DNA of 64,000 bases from UBA8389 sp035719105 (GTDB lineage: Bacteria > Bacteroidota > Bacteroidia > Bacteroidales > UBA1402), in the NCBI GenBank assembly GCA_035719105.1, contig DASTGN010000005.1, positions 1-64,000 of the forward strand, given 5' to 3'. The position numbers were made by a program, and so were the translations under genes. Numbering within the stretch: position 1 is the stretch's first letter; each line of letters opens with the position of its first letter. The notes beneath the pieces are model-generated. The model was given only the letters and a program-made list of their open reading frames with translations, did no database searches and was not told the origin of the DNA. Positions 9,692-16,538 of the stretch are shown in pieces.

Positions 9692-10462
9692 TTAAAAAAT
9701 GATAACGCGACCCGTTTCGGGATCAAAACCGAAAGAATCACCGTGAAAGACTGACTGAATGCTGCCATTGGCAGTGAGCTGAGCCGGATTGCCAGTGACT
9801 AAGTCCTCCCTTTCATTCATTAACCAAATGGTATCGGCCAAGCGAATGGCCAAATCAATTTCATGGGTAGAGATTAAAATGCACTTTTGCATTTCCCGGG
9901 CCAGTTTTTTTAATAAAAGTACTATTTCCACCCTGTTGGGTAGGTCTAAAAACGAAGTAGGTTCGTCCAACAAGATGATGGGAGTATCTTGAGCCAATGC
10001 TTTGGCAATCATGACCCTTTGTCGTTCTCCATCGGACAATTCTGAAACCAACCGATCTTCGAATGCTTCCAAATGAACCGCTGCCAATGCGTCACGGATG
10101 AATTTCGCATCGTTTTTGCTCAATTTTCCAGATAAGGTGGTATAGGGGTGTCTTCCTAATGCAACAATCTGATATACTGTAATATAACCCATTTGAACAG
10201 CATCAGTCAGAACCAAACTGATTTTTTTAGCGCGTTCCGTCAATTTTAGGGCATTCAAATCAAATTGATCCAAAAGAATGGAGCCAGACAAGGGTTTCTG
10301 CAAACCGGCTAAAGTGCGTAAAAGGGTGGATTTTCCACATCCGTTGGGACCAATCAGCGCAATCAGCTCACCAGCATTGGCCACCAGATTCAGGTTTTGT
10401 TGAACAGCCCTGACCGTTTTACCAAGTTGGTAACCAATCGACAGATCAACCGTGCGAATCAT
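9692..10462 (-). CDS. ABC transporter ATPase, FecE/BtuD family
   Basis: 256 residues, typical for the ATPase of iron-siderophore, haem or cobalamin importers. Walker A GPNGCGKST is at residues 38-46, the signature is LSDGERQR at about 142-149 (LSGGQ type, degenerate), Walker B IILLDEP is at 162-168 and the switch His is in ISTHEID. No permease or binding protein is next to it; the gene overlaps rimM by 4 bases. A FecCD permease and binding protein without an ATPase occur at 50103-52266, so this may be their motor. The pairing is inference. Confidence 0.9.
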   Translation of the reverse strand: MIRTVDLSIGYQLGKTVRAVQQNLNLVANAGELIALIGPNGCGKSTLLRTLAGLQKPLSGSILLDQFDLNALKLTERAKKISLVLTDAVQMGYITVYQIVALGRHPYTTLSGKLSKNDAKFIRDALAAVHLEAFEDRLVSELSDGERQRVMIAKALAQDTPIILLDEPTSFLDLPNRVEIVLLLKKLAREMQKCILISTHEIDLAIRLADTIWLMNEREDLVTGNPAQLTANGSIQSVFHGDSFGFDPETGRVIIF

Positions 10463-10977
10463 AAATCGAGCAAGCCTTCGGGAAGCGAAACATGCATCTC
10501 CCGGTTTTCAATATCAATTTCAGTAAAAAATTCTTCGGCAACAGGCATCAATAGGTCGTGATCGTCTTTGCTGAGGGTAAAAAGCACATTGAGTGTGGAA
10601 TCATCTACATCCGTTATCTCTCCGATATATCCGGCTTGTTCATCAAAAACAGCGAATCCGATATAGAAATTCCAGTTGTCTTGAGACGTTTCGATCTTGT
10701 CAGCAAACTTCACAGGATAGTACACTTCTTTTCCGGAAAGTTCACGTACCCGAGCCTCGGTATCTATGTTCTCAAATTTAACCAAAACGGTTTCAGACGA
10801 CTTGAAACGATAGGATTCCACATAAAAAGGTACCAGGATACCGTCCATTTCGAGTATCCAATAAGGACATTCGGTATGGTCAAACACGTCATTGGTGAAA
10901 CCGAAACTGACTTCACCACTGATTCCGTGGGGCTTGTGCAATTTTCCGATGGAAAAAACGTCTTTTGCGCGAATCAT
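10459..10977 (-). CDS. rimM: Ribosome maturation factor RimM
   Basis: 172 residues with the N-terminal RimM beta-barrel (IGKLHKPHGISGEVSF) and C-terminal PRC-barrel region (DEQAGYIGEITDVDDSTLNVLF, ending in MHVSLPEGLLDL). RimM binds S19 and assists 30S head assembly. It starts 6 bases after the murA stop and shares 4 bases with the ABC ATPase start, so the three are co-translated. Its partner trmD, often adjacent in other phyla, is not here, as is usual in Bacteroidota. Confidence 0.95.
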   Translation of the reverse strand: MIRAKDVFSIGKLHKPHGISGEVSFGFTNDVFDHTECPYWILEMDGILVPFYVESYRFKSSETVLVKFENIDTEARVRELSGKEVYYPVKFADKIETSQDNWNFYIGFAVFDEQAGYIGEITDVDDSTLNVLFTLSKDDHDLLMPVAEEFFTEIDIENREMHVSLPEGLLDL

Positions 10978-10983
10978 GGTTTT

Positions 10984-12294
10984 TTAGTCTTCACAACGCT
11001 GAATGTGAGCACCCAAAGCATTAAGACGACCGTCAATGTTTTGGTAACCTCGGTCAATCTGTTCAATACCGAAAATCTTGCTGCGTCCTTTGGCCGACAT
11101 GGCGGCGATGAGTAGAGCAATCCCGGCACGAATATCGGGAGAAGACAGGGTGGCACCCCGAAGCGCCTGCCGTTGACCAAGCCCGATGATCGTGGCTCGG
11201 TGCGGATCGCATAATATGATTTGTGCGCCCATGTCGATGAGTTTGTCGACGAAAAAGAGGCGGCTCTCAAACATTTTCTGATGGATGAGCACACTGCCCA
11301 CCGCTTGCGTGGCCACCACCAATATCACAGAAAGCAAGTCTGGCGTCAAGCCAGGCCATGGGGCATCAGCAACGGTCAGTATGGATCCATCCATAAAGGT
11401 GTCGATGGTGTAACTATCTTGTGCAGGAATGAAAATGTCATCACCACGGCGTTCCAATTGGATGCCAAGGTGGCGAAAAGCATCGGGAATCATGCCCAGT
11501 TCGTCGTAGGCGCAATTCTTAATGGTTATTTCTGAACCGGTCATGGCAGCCATGCCGATAAAACTACCCACTTCGATCATATCAGGTAGGATGCGGTGTT
11601 TGCAACCTTTCAGTGCATTGACTCCGTCGATGGAAATCAAGTTGGAACCAATGCCGGAAATGTGTGCTCCCATTCGGTTCAGCATTTTGCAAAGCTGTTG
11701 GATGTAGGGTTCGCAGGCGGCATTGTAAATGGTCGTGCGGCCGCTGGCCAACACAGCAGCCATTATGATGTTGGCAGTTCCGGTTACAGAAGCCTCATCA
11801 AGTAGCATGTAGCAACCAGTCAAACCATTGGCTTCCACATCATACAGAAAATGTTCCGAATCGTATTCGAACGTGGCTCCGAGTTTTTGAATCCCAATAA
11901 AGTGCGTATCGAGTCTTCTACGGCCAATTTTATCACCACCAGGTTTGGAAATCACTGCTTTACCAAAGCGAGCCACCATGGGACCTACCAACATGACAGA
12001 ACCACGAAGGGCAGCGCTTTTTTTCAAATATTCCGCGCTGTAAAGGCTATCCAAATTAATCTCGTTGGAACGGAAACTCCAGGTTCCCGGTGCTAATCTG
12101 GTGGCTTTGACCCCAATGTCCTGCATCAGGCTAATCAGGTTGTTGATGTCGATGATGTCGGGAATGTTCTCCACCACCACTTCGTCGGGTGTGAGCAGGC
12201 AGGCACACAGAATCTGCAGTGCTTCGTTCTTTGCACCTTGAGCCTCGATCTCGCCCATCATCTTATAGCCACCGTCCACAATGAATGAAGCCAT
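10984..12294 (-). CDS. murA: UDP-N-acetylglucosamine 1-carboxyvinyltransferase, Asp active-site type
   Basis: 436 residues. It catalyses the first committed step of peptidoglycan synthesis, adding enolpyruvate to UDP-GlcNAc in the cytosol. The EPSP-synthase-like double fold is evident: GAKNEALQ near 20, ALRGSVMLVGPMVARFG near 95-111, and RAGIALLIAAM near the end. The active-site loop reads PGGDKIGRRRLD; at the position of E. coli Cys115 there is Asp121. Asp-type MurA enzymes, known from Mycobacterium, Chlamydia and Borrelia, cannot be alkylated by fosfomycin, so this enzyme is predicted to be intrinsically insensitive. It lies one base after DUF4290. Confidence 0.97.
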   Translation of the reverse strand: MASFIVDGGYKMMGEIEAQGAKNEALQILCACLLTPDEVVVENIPDIIDINNLISLMQDIGVKATRLAPGTWSFRSNEINLDSLYSAEYLKKSAALRGSVMLVGPMVARFGKAVISKPGGDKIGRRRLDTHFIGIQKLGATFEYDSEHFLYDVEANGLTGCYMLLDEASVTGTANIIMAAVLASGRTTIYNAACEPYIQQLCKMLNRMGAHISGIGSNLISIDGVNALKGCKHRILPDMIEVGSFIGMAAMTGSEITIKNCAYDELGMIPDAFRHLGIQLERRGDDIFIPAQDSYTIDTFMDGSILTVADAPWPGLTPDLLSVILVVATQAVGSVLIHQKMFESRLFFVDKLIDMGAQIILCDPHRATIIGLGQRQALRGATLSSPDIRAGIALLIAAMSAKGRSKIFGIEQIDRGYQNIDGRLNALGAHIQRCED

Positions 12295-12295
12295 A

Positions 12296-12943
12296 TCAAC
12301 GCTGATTTTTGCGGTTGTTCTTGTTGTTTGATTTCAAGGGTTGCGGATTGCGGGGTGCAATCACGATTTCACGAGCATCCATCAGCCGAATCGTTTCCTC
12401 ATTCACATTGATGCGGCCATTCGACAAGGTGCGCAGATCATCAAAAATCTTAGCGTCCTCGACGGCCTCCCGGTTCCAAGATAAAATGCTCTTTTTCATG
12501 TGGTTGGCCAGCAATTCAATCAATCGCGTCTTTTCTGGCCCCTCTTCCATTTCCACGGCCTTTTCGATGAGTTCTTCCACCGATTTGCCATAATGTTTTA
12601 CCTTGATCCGCTTGGAGCCATAAGGCACCACTTCGGGTTTGGAATACAAGTTTTCCTTACGAATGATTTCATAAGGATATTCAATATCCAGTTTGAAATC
12701 GGCCAGGATGGCCAAGTGATCCCAAAGTTTGTGTTTGAAGTCGGGCACGTCGCGTAAGTGGGGAAACAGGTTGCCCATGATGCTGATAATGGTTTGGGCA
12801 CATTTGGCACGCTCTTCCTTATCTTCGATGGTCATAGCATAATCCACCATGCGTTGGATATTCCGGCCGTATTCGGGCAATTCCAGTCTTTTCAACTGGG
12901 TGTTGTAATCAAGTTCGTTAACTTCCATAGGTTTTTTTTCCAT
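12296..12943 (-). CDS. DUF4290 domain protein
   Basis: 215 residues, mostly helical, with the conserved Bacteroidota DUF4290 start (LDYNTQLKRLELPEYGRNIQ) and PHLRDVPDFKHKLWDHLA. No signal peptide or catalytic motif is visible; the last 15 residues are basic and Asn-rich (KSNNKNNRKNQR), which suggests RNA or acidic-surface contact. The function is unknown. The gene sits just before murA and after tsaB, a conserved position in the phylum. A second ATG five codons in is an alternative start. Confidence 0.9.
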   Translation of the reverse strand: MEKKPMEVNELDYNTQLKRLELPEYGRNIQRMVDYAMTIEDKEERAKCAQTIISIMGNLFPHLRDVPDFKHKLWDHLAILADFKLDIEYPYEIIRKENLYSKPEVVPYGSKRIKVKHYGKSVEELIEKAVEMEEGPEKTRLIELLANHMKKSILSWNREAVEDAKIFDDLRTLSNGRINVNEETIRLMDAREIVIAPRNPQPLKSNNKNNRKNQR

Positions 12944-12971
12944 ACACCTTGCTTATAATTCCTAAGAGTGT

Positions 12972-13685
12972 TTATTTCTGAACAGGCGCTACAGGTATGA
13001 GTGGTTTTTTTGAAACAGTTGCCACAAAATCTTTTAAATAAAACGGTTCGAAGTAGGCAACATCTTCGAACGCTTGTTCCTGAAAGAGCCTTTCAGCCAA
13101 TGGCAACATCGATTTTGCCAAAGGTACGATTTGTCCGTCAAAATTGGCGTTTTCGGAACATATTATTGCGCTGCATTTTTCAGCACCGTCCCCTACAAAC
13201 CAAATCGGATGACTTTCCAGTTCCGTCTCAAAAGTTGCGGCGTCCACAATCACAGCCGTTACGGGATGCAACTTAGTGCCATCGGCATCGTAAAGAGCAG
13301 TGTAAACCTCCATACGGCGTGCATCCACCAAAGGACAAATGTAACCGTCAGCAGGAAGATTCTTGGTTCTTCTTACTTCGTCAGCCAACAAATCGAGTGT
13401 GGGAACCGCAATCAACGGAATGCCCAAAGCATAACAAATTCCTTTTGCCATTGAAACACCGATTCGCAGGCCTGTATAAGAGCCTGGTCCGGAACTGACG
13501 GCAACTCCATCCAGTTTTTGGCTCCTGGCTTCCACCATTTTAAGCGCTTCGTCGACAAACAAGCCGAGTTGCACCGAATGGGAAGAGCCTGCCGTATCTA
13601 CTTTGTCAAACAACAACTTACCGTCCTGGCTAAGCGCCACTGAACAGTTTTTTGCGGAAGTTTCAATGTGAAGGATCAATGCCAT
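12972..13685 (-). CDS. tsaB: tRNA threonylcarbamoyladenosine biosynthesis protein TsaB
   Basis: 237 residues. ASKHA-fold N-terminus with LHIETSAKNCSVALS and the TsaB core GPGSYTGLRIGVSMAKG. TsaB is the scaffold partner of TsaD in making t6A37 on ANN-decoding tRNAs; it lacks the metal His residues of TsaD, as expected. It is the promoter-proximal gene of the minus-strand operon that runs to rseP, divergent from yicC. Confidence 0.95.
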   Translation of the reverse strand: MALILHIETSAKNCSVALSQDGKLLFDKVDTAGSSHSVQLGLFVDEALKMVEARSQKLDGVAVSSGPGSYTGLRIGVSMAKGICYALGIPLIAVPTLDLLADEVRRTKNLPADGYICPLVDARRMEVYTALYDADGTKLHPVTAVIVDAATFETELESHPIWFVGDGAEKCSAIICSENANFDGQIVPLAKSMLPLAERLFQEQAFEDVAYFEPFYLKDFVATVSKKPLIPVAPVQK

Positions 13686-13777
13686 AAGGTTCTAACCGGA
13701 ATTCCTCACAAAAGTACAAAAAAAACAGCACTTCAATAGTGTTTCCAATAGGCAGGTACTATTTTACAAATTTACCG

Positions 13778-13785
13778 TACCTTTG
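13778..13785 (+). promoter_or_regulatory. -7 box for the yicC-gmk-nadD operon
   Basis: TACCTTTG matches TAnnTTTG, 18 bases before the ATG at 13804. A TTG at 13783 that would extend the yicC frame lies inside this box and so cannot be the translation start of a transcript from it. Confidence 0.6.
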
Positions 13786-13803
13786 CACAAAAATTCAGAA
13801 ATC

Positions 13804-14676
13804 ATGATACAATCCATGACTGGCTACGGGAAATCCGGCTGTGAAATTCAAGGTAAAAAAATCACCATCGAGCTCAAATCGGTGAACAGCAAGCAATTGG
13901 ATATGTCCACCCGCATTCCTAATGCTTTTCGCGATCGGGAAATGGAAATCCGAAATGAAATGCTGAAACGGTTGGAACGCGGCAAAGTCGATTTCTCCCT
14001 TTACTATGAAAATACCGGAAAGGAAAATACACCCCAACTGAACGTATCGGTTTTTGAAAGCTTTCTGAGCCAGTTGACGGAAGTTTCGCTGCAACTGGGC
14101 ATCGCCGCTCCCGCTGATCCATGGCCGTTGCTGCTTCGATTGCCAGAGGCTCTGAAAGTTGAGTCTCAGGAGGTTGACGACGAAAGCTGGGCCATCGTGA
14201 AGGAAGCCGTTTCGGCCGCCATCGACCACTTCATCGATTTCCGCCTTCAAGAAGGCAAAATGTTGGAAGGCGTTTTCTTGGAAAAAATCACTAACATCGA
14301 AAACCTTTTGGGCGAAGTGGAAGTCTATGAACCAGAGCGAGTTGAACGTGTCAAGACCCGCATCATGGAATCACTCGACAAAATTGAAGGCTACGATTAC
14401 GATAAAAATCGTTTCGAACAGGAAATGATCTTTTACATCGAAAAGTTGGACATCAACGAAGAAAAAACTCGTTTGGCCAATCATCTTAAATATTTCCGCG
14501 AAACCATGAACGACGCGCACGGTCAAGGCAAAAAGCTCGGCTTCATCGCTCAGGAAATCGGTCGTGAAATCAATACCATGGGTTCCAAATCGAATCACTC
14601 GCGCATGCAACAATTGGTCGTATGCATGAAAGATGAATTGGAGCAAATCAAGGAACAGGTTCTCAACGTTTTATAA
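13804..14676 (+). CDS. YicC family endoribonuclease-like protein
   Basis: 290 residues from the ATG that gives the family N-terminus MIQSMTGYGKS. The conserved segments ELKSVNSKQLD, RGKVDFSLYYEN and the C-terminal QEIGREINTMGSKS region (DUF1732) are present. E. coli YicC is reported to have endoribonuclease activity and to affect small-RNA turnover; whether this one does is inferred. It is followed 8 bases later by gmk, the usual yicC-gmk pairing. Confidence 0.92.
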   Translation: MIQSMTGYGKSGCEIQGKKITIELKSVNSKQLDMSTRIPNAFRDREMEIRNEMLKRLERGKVDFSLYYENTGKENTPQLNVSVFESFLSQLTEVSLQLGIAAPADPWPLLLRLPEALKVESQEVDDESWAIVKEAVSAAIDHFIDFRLQEGKMLEGVFLEKITNIENLLGEVEVYEPERVERVKTRIMESLDKIEGYDYDKNRFEQEMIFYIEKLDINEEKTRLANHLKYFRETMNDAHGQGKKLGFIAQEIGREINTMGSKSNHSRMQQLVVCMKDELEQIKEQVLNVL

Positions 14677-14684
14677 TTACGAAA

Positions 14685-15251
14685 ATGACAGGCAAGGTTA
14701 TCATCTTTTCCGCTCCATCAGGTGCCGGCAAAACTACACTGGTTCAATGGTTGCTTCAGCAAGACCTGAACCTTCAATTCTCCGTATCAGCCACCAGCCG
14801 ACCACGCCGAGGTAACGAAGTGGACGGCAAGGATTATTATTTTCTGTCGCCACTGGAGTTTCGGCTAAAAATTGCTGAAGACGCCTTTCTGGAATGGGAG
14901 GAAGTCTATGATGACAAGTATTATGGCACCCTGAAAGACGAAGTTTCCAAAATGTTGGACGAGGGCAAAAATGTATTGTTCGATGTCGACGTCAAGGGTG
15001 GCATCAACATCAAAAAATATTTTGGTTACGAAGCCCTTTCCTTTTTTGTACAACCACCGAGCATCGAAGTTTTGGAAAAAAGGTTGATTCATCGTGCGAC
15101 CGACAGTCCCGAGTTCATCCGGGAACGTGTTTCGAAAGCAACGGAGGAACTTACTTACGCCAATGAATTCGATCATGTCATCGTGAACGATGTGCTGGAA
15201 ACAGCTCAACAGGAATGCTTGGAAAAAATAGTTGCTTTTTTAAATTCCTGA
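14685..15251 (+). CDS. gmk: Guanylate kinase
   Basis: 188 residues. P-loop SAPSGAGKTT begins at residue 9; SATSRPRRGNEVDGKDYYF is the GMP-binding region, and RVSKATEEL carries the lid arginine. It phosphorylates GMP to GDP with ATP in the cytosol. Its start lies 8 bases after yicC and nadD begins 3 bases after its stop. Confidence 0.97.
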   Translation: MTGKVIIFSAPSGAGKTTLVQWLLQQDLNLQFSVSATSRPRRGNEVDGKDYYFLSPLEFRLKIAEDAFLEWEEVYDDKYYGTLKDEVSKMLDEGKNVLFDVDVKGGINIKKYFGYEALSFFVQPPSIEVLEKRLIHRATDSPEFIRERVSKATEELTYANEFDHVIVNDVLETAQQECLEKIVAFLNS

Positions 15252-15254
15252 ATC

Positions 15255-15776
15255 ATGCCCGCTCCCATACGCACGGCACTTTTCGGGGGATCTTTCAACC
15301 CGATTCACGAAGGTCATCTGGCACTGGCCGACTATGTGTTGAGCCAAGGGTTTGCAGATGAAGTCTGGTTTGTGGTAAGTCCGCAAAATCCACTGAAACC
15401 AACGGCGGATGCCTCCGATGCCATTTTTAGGTTGGAAGGGGTTCGTCACGCGCTTACAAGCCATCCGGGTTGTATTGCCTCCGACATCGAATTCGACCTA
15501 CCGCTCCCCTCCTATTCCGTACAAACACTACGTAAGGCTGTTACCAAATACCCTTCCCGGAAATTTCTGTTACTAATTGGCGGCGACAACCTCGACGCGT
15601 TCACGCAATGGAAGGACTACCAATTCCTTTTGGACCATTTCGATACCCTGGTCTATCCACGACCTGGCGCCAGCAATCAGGTCCCTAAAGGCTGGAATCG
15701 CGTTCATATGCTAAATGCACCGATGATGGACATTTCGTCCACGGCATTACGGAAAGGTATAAACTTGACTGATTGA
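15255..15776 (+). CDS. nadD: Nicotinate-nucleotide adenylyltransferase, shortened C-terminus
   Basis: 173 residues. Nucleotidyltransferase motif GGSFNPIHEGH at residues 11-21, LLIGGDNLDAFTQWKDY in the middle and the ISSTALR motif near the end (ISSTxIR in the family). It makes deamido-NAD+ from nicotinate mononucleotide and ATP. NadD normally continues roughly 15-20 residues past this motif, with a conserved LPxxVxxYI-like tail; here the frame stops at KGINLTD, on a 14-base perfect palindrome and 16 bases before the convergent hicB stop. The end may have been replaced when hicAB arrived. nadC, the gene for the preceding pathway step, is at 21113. Confidence 0.92.
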   Translation: MPAPIRTALFGGSFNPIHEGHLALADYVLSQGFADEVWFVVSPQNPLKPTADASDAIFRLEGVRHALTSHPGCIASDIEFDLPLPSYSVQTLRKAVTKYPSRKFLLLIGGDNLDAFTQWKDYQFLLDHFDTLVYPRPGASNQVPKGWNRVHMLNAPMMDISSTALRKGINLTD

Positions 15777-15787
15777 GGATATCCTCA
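15774..15787. repeat. Perfect 14-base palindrome over the nadD stop
   Basis: TGAGGATATCCTCA is its own reverse complement and starts with the nadD stop codon. With no loop and no T-run it is a poor terminator; it may mark the junction with hicAB. Confidence 0.5.
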
Positions 15788-15792
15788 GGTCG

Positions 15793-16197
15793 TTACATTT
15801 CCACCACCAACAGTTCTTTACCAATTGAATGCAATGCCTTGGTAATTCGGGCGGTTTGCTCGGGTCGTGGCTTGCTTTCACCGGCTGCATAGCGTTGTAA
15901 TTGTCGTTGGTTAATTCCAGTCATGCGTTCCAAAGCTGAGTTTGTAAAAATACCTCTATAATGATGCAACAGACTTTTAGCATCGAACTTGTAAATCAAT
16001 TCGAAGTCAGCTTGAAACGGCTCGGGTATTTTGTCCCCATATTCACTTGATGTTTCCAAATGCAACTCGACTGCATTTTTCATATTCATTTGTAGTTCTT
16101 CAAACGTTTTACCCGTAGCCACGCAACCAGGAAGGAGCTCCAAAAAGGCCGCATAATTATTCCTGCTCATTTCTACCGTTGCGATGATCTTTTCCAT
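15793..16197 (-). CDS. hicB: HicB-like antitoxin with C-terminal HTH
   Basis: 134 residues. The N-terminal HicB fold (AAFLELLPGCVATGKTFEE, residues about 15-50) is joined to a helix-turn-helix region at about 85-134 (LERMTGINQRQLQRYAAGE). HicB neutralises the HicA RNase and represses its own operon. It follows hicA with 6 bases between them. A 9-base-pair inverted repeat upstream of hicA is a likely operator. Confidence 0.9.
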   Translation of the reverse strand: MEKIIATVEMSRNNYAAFLELLPGCVATGKTFEELQMNMKNAVELHLETSSEYGDKIPEPFQADFELIYKFDAKSLLHHYRGIFTNSALERMTGINQRQLQRYAAGESKPRPEQTARITKALHSIGKELLVVEM

Positions 16198-16203
16198 ATT
16201 GCT

Positions 16204-16407
16204 TTATTTTTCATTTTTCAAATCTGCTTGTTTGAAAACACTATTGATGGTTCCAGGCGGTAATTCATCATTCATGTTTCCTGGAATGGTAACTGTTCCA
16301 CTTTTGTTGGAATGTCGGTATTGTCTGTGACTTCCTTTTTGACGAACCAAATACCAACCCTCCGATTCAATGAGTTGAATGACTTCTTTGACCTTAAGGA
16401 CTTTCAT
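16204..16407 (-). CDS. hicA: HicA-like mRNA interferase toxin
   Basis: 67 residues, small dsRBD-like fold with the family sequence LIESEGWYLVRQKGSHRQY and catalytic-type His27, and the tail LPPGTINSVFKQADL. HicA cleaves mRNA when free of HicB. It is the first gene of the pair, on the minus strand. Confidence 0.92.
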   Translation of the reverse strand: MKVLKVKEVIQLIESEGWYLVRQKGSHRQYRHSNKSGTVTIPGNMNDELPPGTINSVFKQADLKNEK

Positions 16408-16425
16408 GCAAATTTCGGGTTAAAT

Positions 16426-16447
16426 ATAGTTGTATTTTTACAACTAT
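16426..16447 (-). promoter_or_regulatory. Inverted repeat before hicA, probable HicB operator
   Basis: Nine-base arms (ATAGTTGTA and TACAACTAT) flank a TTTT centre, 18 bases upstream of the hicA start. The minus-strand sequence through it contains TATATTTA, one base off the -7 consensus, so a repressor bound here would cover the promoter. Seen directly; the role is inferred. Confidence 0.6.
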
Positions 16448-16538
16448 GCAAATTCTATCACCGATTATTCCGTGATTTTAATTGTACAAATATAATACAT
16501 TTTATTTAACCTATATTTTACATTAAAAATAAATCAAA

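Noticed and set aside
10558..11115. 185-codon plus-strand frame over rimM and murA
   Set aside because: It covers two conserved genes on the other strand and shows no family features.
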